Below, piece after piece: positions 59,061 through 64,000 of a DNA stretch of 64,000 bases. A program made the translations under genes and the position numbers. The stretch covers positions 30,378,769 to 30,442,768 of the forward strand of contig CM068588.1 of NCBI GenBank assembly GCA_035048485.1. Direction: 5' to 3'. Under the pieces are notes generated by a model that was not told the DNA's origin, did no database searches, and was given only the letters and a program-made list of their open reading frames with translations. The stretch's first letter is position 1; every line of letters begins with the position of its first letter. Source of the stretch: Pteria penguin. Its lineage: Eukaryota; Mollusca; Bivalvia; Pterioida; Pteriidae.

Positions 59061-59706
59061 AAGCCCCAGTGACACCGGATCGTACGATTTCTATATCGTA
59101 CGATTGATGGAAATTTGATGACATTGCGATCGATCGTCGATGTTTGCTACGATCTCAAAAGGTAATCGCATACTGCGATTAATTTACGATCGGTGGTAGG
59201 TCATCGCACGACATGTGGCACGATTGGTCATGCAATTACCATAATATTGATCGCACGATCAGTCGCAGGTGATCTTAGGACCGGTCCTGAGGATTAGCAA
59301 CTGATCAGGCGAATTAAACATGGTCACCTACGATCAGTTGCATGGCCAATTGCAACCAAAAGCAGCACGTCGCAGCTAGAAGGTACGACCAATCGCACAA
59401 CCAACCACGTGACCACTTGCATGCGATATCTTATACGATTGGTGGTGCGTCCATGTAGGACTAGTCGCACGACGATACAAGACCTGTCTGCGACCAATGA
59501 AACTTCTTAAATGATTGTTCAATCGCAGGTGGTTGTAGGTAAATTTTGAACATGCTTAAAACTTGGCTACGACTTATTTTGATCGTGCGATCACCCAAAA
59601 TCTTTCCGATTGGTCGCACGGCTATTCTACGATTTACATCCGATTTCTATTTTTTCAGTCGCAGAAAGGTTGTATCCTGGTCGCAAGCCCGGTGCGACTG
59701 GGGCTT
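59061..59706. mobile_element. Non-autonomous TIR element filled with TCGCACGAT-like motifs
   Basis: Left end AAGCCCCAGTGACACCGG; right end reverse complement AAGCCCCAGTCGCACCGGG; flanked by TA on both sides (59059-59060, 59707-59708). The interior has more than twenty copies, both strands, of a CGATYGGTCGCACGAT-like word. No coding capacity. TA duplication suggests Tc1/mariner-type mobilisation, but TTA-type insertion cannot be excluded. Confidence 0.7.
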
Positions 59707-59708
59707 TA

Positions 59709-60254
59709 ATCATCGCCATTCGTTTCTTCATAAACTTCGTATATCTGAAGTATGAAATCAAACTTAAAATTAATAATTGAAGCCCCTTTTATAAGAAAAA
59801 ATAAAAATTTCTTTATAATACTTCATTACTGTCATCAAAATCAAAAATTATTTTAAAAGTGAACAATAATGAAATCAAATAGTGATTACAGGCGAGTTTC
59901 TTTAGACATACAGGTAACCCTTGAAAACCACCACGCACTATTAAACTCGGCGTTCTTATTCAACTATGACTATTAAAGTCACGATTCATATCAGAACTGT
60001 GTGTTCTGTTTCACGCCCATAATTTTCAATATTGTAGACTGCAATATTCTTCTCCAGATTGACTCAGAATGAAACATTTTGCGTAAAATTGTAAACAATT
60101 TTCCGGGGGGTTGGGATGCCCCCGAACACCCCTAGCAGGATCGCGCCTTAAGCGCTTCGCGAATCGAATCCCTCTCTCATAGTTTTCTGGCTATGGCCAT
60201 GGAAATTCATGTTGAACAATCATAATTTGGGATTTTTAAATGTTGGACAATTAT
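59709..60254. other. No gene seen
   Basis: A GC-rich patch at 60102-60170 (CCGGGGGGTTGGGATGCCCCCGAACACCCC, then GCGCCTTAAGCGCTTCGCG) with strong self-complementarity is the only notable part. Confidence 0.45.
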
Positions 60255-60261
60255 GGGGCAC

Positions 60262-60535
60262 TGTTTTAATATTTTTAAGCTATTTCTGATATAAAAAATC
60301 ATTTTGTGATATAAAAAAAAAACATTTTCTGATATCAAAAATCAATGTTTTGATATCAGAAAATAAACAAGAATATTTTATATCACAAAGTCGAATTTCT
60401 GATATAAAAAATGTAAGTCATTTGCTGATGTCAAAAATTGATTTTGTGATATATTTTTGTGATATCAGAAAATGATCGTAATTTTTTTGATACCAGAAAA
60501 TGATTTTCTGATATCAAGATATCGAATTTATTATA
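60262..60535. repeat. TTTCTGATATCA palindromic motif array
   Basis: About a dozen copies of TTTCTGATAT(C/A)A or its complement TGATATCAGAAA, spaced irregularly by 10-35 bp in alternating orientation, so the strand can fold into many hairpins. Confidence 0.85.
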
Positions 60536-60549
60536 TGAAAAAAAAACTT

Positions 60550-60715
60550 ATTGGTGTGACCGGGAATCGAACCCCGGCCGTCTAACCCGAAGTCAATGTG
60601 AAAGTTAAAGTTTATAACAAACAGTAAGTCGGTCCGAGTGATGTTGGATACATCAATGGCTCCCGAAAACCTTTGAAGTTCCGACATGGTATATGCCGTT
60701 AAGGCCATAGAATAT
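60550..60715 (-). mobile_element. tRNA-like B-box remnant, possible SINE
   Basis: Minus strand GGTTAGACGGCCGGGGTTCGATTCCCGGTCACACCA looks like the T-arm and 3' end of a tRNA. The 5' half needed for a cloverleaf is not found upstream, so this is a pseudogene or SINE head rather than a tRNA gene. Confidence 0.4.
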
Positions 60716-60906
60716 TAAGGTTGTGTTTATCATGAGGGTACAGCAGGGGCGTGTCTATTTCTTCTATTTTTGTGAATTGATTGATTATAATAATAGGAGT
60801 TTGTAGACATTTAAAAAAGATACAAAAGGCAAAAAATTGTCGACTCGATTCACTATAAAATAGTCAATGTGCCGACATAAATGAAGTGCTGAAAAAGTAA
60901 CTTGAA

Positions 60907-61272
60907 ATGTCCAGAAACAAACTTTCATTTTCCTTCTCCTCTACCCGCTCAGAACTTTCAGGTTTTGCACTACGTTCATCAGTTCATTTCGACAGTATAT
61001 GCCCTCGGAACAAGATGGAGGAGTCCGAGTATAAAAAAATTGAAAGGTTTCTCTATAATCACAAATATCCAAAATCGATGTCAAAGTCAAAGTTGTTAAA
61101 ACGGAACTTTCGACGAAAATGCAAGGATTTTGTTCTGATAAATAGAACATTGCATTACCAGGGTAAATTTAAACATACTATGAGAGTTGTGAAAGACACA
61201 GAGGTGGAGTACGTTCTTCAAAAGATCCACACAGATGAGGCTGGGGGCCACCTAGGAATTAACAAAACGTAA
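60907..61272 (+). CDS. Gypsy-type integrase, N-terminal exon (zinc-binding part)
   Basis: 121 codons. A basic segment (KSKLLKRNFRRKCKDFVLIN), LHYQGKF and EYVLQKIHTDEAGGHLGINK, the first half (His...His) of the His2Cys2 zinc finger of Ty3/Gypsy integrases. It runs into a perfect donor GTAAGT at 61269. The Cys pair and the start of the catalytic core (first Asp) are missing before the next frame, which resumes after TTTTAACAG at about 61286. The region resembles KRBA2/GIN1-like integrase genes. Confidence 0.7.
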   Translation: MSRNKLSFSFSSTRSELSGFALRSSVHFDSICPRNKMEESEYKKIERFLYNHKYPKSMSKSKLLKRNFRRKCKDFVLINRTLHYQGKFKHTMRVVKDTEVEYVLQKIHTDEAGGHLGINKT

Positions 61273-62520
61273 GTTATAATTTTAACAGTAGTACTAACAG
61301 AATATCTGACGAAGTGGGTGGATGCAGAACCAATCGAAGAGAAAACAGCTGAAAATGTTACAAGAGTTCTTACAAAATTTGTGGCGAATCATGGCGTCCC
61401 AGAAGTCTTGATAACAGACCAGGGACGCGAGTTCTGTAATCAGTTAAATGACAAGTTATGTTACCAATTCGGAATGCAACACCGCGTGGCGTCACCTTAC
61501 CATCCGCAAACGGGCGGCCACACAGAACGATATAACAGGACATTGTGTGAAATGTTGTCAAAATACGTAAACGACAGACATACCGATTCGGATACGAAAT
61601 TATCATCCATGCTGTTTGCATATAGAACTGCCGTTCACGCCTCAACAAAGATGAGTCCATTTTACTTAGTGTACGGTAGGCAAGCCAGATTACCCGTGGA
61701 CTTAGATTTACCAACAGAAGTAGATGCAAACGAATCTTTGGCAAATGTTTTAGAGAGAAGATGTGATGCTTTTGTTGCCTTGAATTGTAACAGAGAAGAG
61801 GCGGCTGCAAACATAAAAAAGGCACAAAAAAGACAGAAGAGAAACCATGACAAACGAACCTCTGAAGCTGAGTTTAATGTTGGCGACCTAGTGCTGGTCC
61901 ATAACACAAGAAAAACCACAAGGAAGGGCGGGAAACTTGAAAAGAAATGGATAGGTCCATACACTGTCAAAGAAGTCCTGAAAAAATGCACGTACAAATT
62001 AGAGGAACTAAAGAATACAATTAATGGTAGTCGCTTAAAATTGTACCAGATTAGAGAAGAGTTTCAGGGTGTATCCAAAGATGGTATTAAAAAGAGAAAG
62101 ACGGCAAGTAAAGAAGCTGAGAAACCCAGACATGTGTTTTCCTACTCCGAAACCGATCATGATGGCGGTTATGGTGCTCAAAATTGTTTTCCAAAGGAAG
62201 ACAAATGTATATCTCGGGACCCAAGTCCGTGTAGTGACAATGATACCATCATTATTGGAGAGGAAAACGATCTGGGTAAATCCAAAAATGGTGATAATAG
62301 GGGAAAGAATGCTAACAATGAAGAAGAGAAACCCAAAGATGAGTTTTTCGACTCTGAGACTGATGGCGAATATTGTGCTCGTTTGCCAAAAGAAAATACA
62401 CGTAGATCTCGCAGCTCCAGTGCATGTAGTGACAGTGACACCATCATTATTGGAGAGGAAGAGGGCGTCAATTTGTTTAATTTTCGTCCGGTTACAGGAG
62501 ACTGGCAGAGAGAAAACTGA
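61273..62520 (+). CDS. Gypsy-type integrase, catalytic core and C-terminal part
   Basis: VVLTEYLTKWVDAEPIEEKT, VLITDQGREFCNQL (61408, second catalytic Asp), ASPYHPQTGGHTERYNRTLC (61492, catalytic Glu), SMLFAYRTAVHASTKMSPFY, LVYGRQARLPVDLDLP, then a basic linker, FNVGDLVLVHN (61874), and KKWIGPYTVKEVL (61943, SH3-like DNA-binding part). The first Asp is absent because of a deletion or missing exon at 61270. From 62110 an acidic tail with two related units of about 65 residues, each ending DTIIIGEE (62242 and 62437). Stop TGA 62518-62520; the same frame continues into an OTU domain. The long open frame suggests recent activity or host selection. Confidence 0.85.
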   Translation, partial: VIILTVVLTEYLTKWVDAEPIEEKTAENVTRVLTKFVANHGVPEVLITDQGREFCNQLNDKLCYQFGMQHRVASPYHPQTGGHTERYNRTLCEMLSKYVNDRHTDSDTKLSSMLFAYRTAVHASTKMSPFYLVYGRQARLPVDLDLPTEVDANESLANVLERRCDAFVALNCNREEAAANIKKAQKRQKRNHDKRTSEAEFNVGDLVLVHNTRKTTRKGGKLEKKWIGPYTVKEVLKKCTYKLEELKNTINGSRLKLYQIREEFQGVSKDGIKKRKTASKEAEKPRHVFSYSETDHDGGYGAQNCFPKEDKCISRDPSPCSDNDTIIIGEENDLGKSKNGDNRGKNANNEEEKPKDEFFDSETDGEYCARLPKENTRRSRSSSACSDSDTIIIGEEEGVNLFNFRPVTGDWQREN

Positions 62521-63261
62521 AACAAATTTGATTTAACCGTAAAAAATGGGTACATCAGTGGGAGAGAAAGAAAAATAAAGCTGACATCCGAACCAACAAA
62601 AGTGGTTTGTATGAGGGGTGACGGAAACTGTCTCTTTCGAACATTCAGTTTCGTTTTGTCAGGCGTACAGTCGTTTCATAAAAATGTGAGGGACATAATC
62701 GTATCCTATATGGAGGAAAACGATTCCATCTTTTCTAAGATCGAAAATACCCCAATGGAGCAATGTCTTTCTGTATCAAAAATGAAAAACCTCGGAACCT
62801 GGGGAACTGAGTTGGAGATTATTGCATTTTCATCAATCTGCAATACCCCTGTCCAGGTCTTTTGTGAAGCTGGTCGTGGGCAGTACAAATGGTTAGTCTA
62901 CACGCCTGCAAGCGGTGTAAGCTCATCTAATTGTTCTGTCTTTCTGCAGAATATTCATGGACATTTCGAACCGGTGCTAGATGTGAGTGAAGATGTGTAT
63001 AGTAGAACACCGTATCTTAGAATAGCAGATTATGTCGACAAACCTCTGCAGAATTACGTTCCACAAGACATCCTGGAATCTGCATTAGTTAATTCGAATG
63101 TAGACGAAATGAAGGTGAGATCTATCGAGGACATAGAACCTCCCCATGTGATTACCAGAAAATTCACCGACAAATTCTGCACCAATTGCAGATTCAAAAT
63201 CGATCCGAACATCTTTAACACCCTTTGCGATTGGGCCAACTTTGACCAGTTAATAAGCTGA
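62521..63261 (+). CDS. OTU-family cysteine protease domain, same frame as the integrase
   Basis: VVCMRGDGNCLFRTFSFVLS (62593) holds the OTU Asp-Gly-Asn-Cys box with the catalytic Cys. WGTELEIIAFSS (62798) and HGHFEPV (62955) supply the conserved Trp/Glu and the catalytic His. A C-terminal 90-residue extension contains ITRKFTDKFCTNCRF. The frame is open from the TGA at 62518 to a TGA at 63259-63261. The first Met inside is 62602, only six residues before the catalytic box, so independent translation would truncate the fold. It fits better as the C-terminal domain of the integrase polyprotein. OTU enzymes remove ubiquitin chains. Confidence 0.85.
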   Translation, partial: NKFDLTVKNGYISGRERKIKLTSEPTKVVCMRGDGNCLFRTFSFVLSGVQSFHKNVRDIIVSYMEENDSIFSKIENTPMEQCLSVSKMKNLGTWGTELEIIAFSSICNTPVQVFCEAGRGQYKWLVYTPASGVSSSNCSVFLQNIHGHFEPVLDVSEDVYSRTPYLRIADYVDKPLQNYVPQDILESALVNSNVDEMKVRSIEDIEPPHVITRKFTDKFCTNCRFKIDPNIFNTLCDWANFDQLIS

Positions 63262-63704
63262 CTTTGACAAGATATTGTGGCATGTATCCACTTTCAACAG
63301 GATCTGCAAAGGTTTCCTTATCTAGGGATGCTAGGTCTTTTATGACATTTGATTGATTTCAAGCGTCAAAGACGTACTTGAAAACGTGAAAAAACAGTTC
63401 GGTTTAATACAAAATGTAATGCATGTAACACGCAATGTTCAATTATGTTTTCTTTACTTTTTTATTATTATCTCAACTGACATATTCGTCTAAGGAAAAG
63501 ACGTACAAGGTGGAATTTGCCTAAGCTGAAAATTATCTACTTTATTTCTTTATTATACTTCTTTTTATCAAACTATATTAAAAGTATAAATCTATGGTGT
63601 CCTTCATTGGAAAGAAGATTGAATAAATGTTCAAACAAACGCTCTGTTTGTCTGCAAATTTTCTGTCACGCGGCCTGTATCAATCATAAAAGGAAAACAA
63701 TAGA
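63262..63704. other. No gene seen
   Basis: AT-rich sequence right of the integrase-OTU gene; no long terminal repeat recognised on either side. A chance frame starts at 63517. Confidence 0.5.
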
Positions 63705-64000
63705 CGTGTTCAGAATTCCACCTTTGGCAACAATTTGGCACATGTGTCACCGATGGTTGAAATTGGTCGCCAACGCCAGTATCATCAAATTTGAATTAAG
63801 TCACCAAACTTGGTCAAACACGCCAACACTATACACCTGTGGTGGAATTTGCCACATAAGTAGAGTGTTGGCGATTTTTACTAAGTTTGATGACCTATTA
63901 ATAGGCTAATTCAAATTTGATAGTGCTGATGTTGTCGACAAATTTTAACCGTTGGTGACAAATGTGGTAATTTATTACCATTGGTGAAATACTGAACACG
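63705..64000. mobile_element. Foldback/MITE-like element reaching the window end
   Basis: Imperfect palindrome centred near 63852: CGTGTTCAG at 63705 pairs with CTGAACACG at 63992-64000. CACATGTGTCACC pairs with GGTGACAAATGTG, ATCATCAAATTTGAATTA with TAATTCAAATTTGAT, and CCAACACT with AGTGTTGG. Arms about 130 bp with small internal loops. The right boundary may lie outside the window. Confidence 0.85.

Noticed and set aside
60550..60590. tRNA gene on the minus strand
   Set aside because: Good T-arm-like sequence, but no matching acceptor 5' strand or D arm upstream.
61370..61997. Minus-strand frames over the integrase
   Set aside because: Antisense shadows of a clearly coding plus-strand frame.
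62069..62536. Plus-strand 155-codon frame overlapping the integrase tail
   Set aside because: Overlapping-frame shadow of the acidic duplicated tail; rich in Lys/Met with no motif of its own.
60907..63704. Complete LTR retrotransposon
   Set aside because: No gag, protease or RT frames and no long terminal repeats found in the flanks; only the integrase and OTU parts are present.

Overview
The window reads as nuclear DNA of a lophotrochozoan animal, most likely a bivalve or other mollusc. It is AT-rich, intron-containing and crowded with long (TA)n tracts. It holds tRNA-headed SINEs ending in (AATC)n-like tails, Penelope-like reverse transcriptase (RT) remnants, a tandem array of about 161 bp bounded by inverted ends (like bivalve pearl/HINE elements), and Gypsy integrase, hAT, Tigger, Harbinger and MULE relics. 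There is no bacterial operon, rRNA or credible functional tRNA gene. The species call is inference from repeat style only.

Host-like coding content is sparse. The clearest case is the 3' part of a spliced, secreted-type cysteine-rich gene (exons 2555-3429, EGF-like segment plus a ShKT six-cysteine module). A THAP-like zinc-finger fragment (54.3-54.55 kb, minus) and an unrecognised exon-like ORF with a good splice acceptor (56.2-56.44 kb, minus) are weaker candidates. The longest open reading frames, 60.9-63.26 kb, encode a Gypsy-type integrase with an OTU cysteine-protease domain in the same frame, separated by one TGA.

Layout: 1-5 kb cysteine-rich gene and a SINE tail; 6.2-7.5 kb deleted PIF/Harbinger transposon with TTA target duplication; 7.6-12.8 kb Penelope-like family A relics; 13.3-15.4 kb tRNA-headed SINE S3 copies around a TA microsatellite; 15-18.3 kb Penelope-like family B; 19.1-21 kb family A; 22-22.4 kb foldback element; 25.1-26.85 kb Tigger/pogo transposase pseudogene; 27.8-31.8 kb RT relics and SINEs; 34.07-47.69 kb a deep nest; 49.45-49.73 kb full SINE S1; 51.1-52.3 kb MULE relic; 57.8-58.3 kb nuclear-receptor half-site repeats; 59.06-59.7 kb TIR element; 60.9-63.3 kb integrase-OTU; 63.7 kb to window end a foldback.

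The nest can be unpicked by target-site duplications and colinearity. A hAT transposase gene is split at 35.25 / 47.396 kb by a 5'-truncated family B element. That element was hit at about 35.52 kb by an L1/Tx1-type LINE (15 bp duplication) and at 43.63 kb by a family A element (10 bp duplication) that now holds a 161-bp tandem-repeat element. The LINE itself carries two RT-fragment insertions. Its ORF1 carries, after the coiled coil and RNA-binding region, a domain that reads as the IMPACT/YigZ (UPF0029) fold. I consider this the most novel feature of the window, followed by the integrase with duplicated SUMO-interaction-like motifs linked to an OTU protease.
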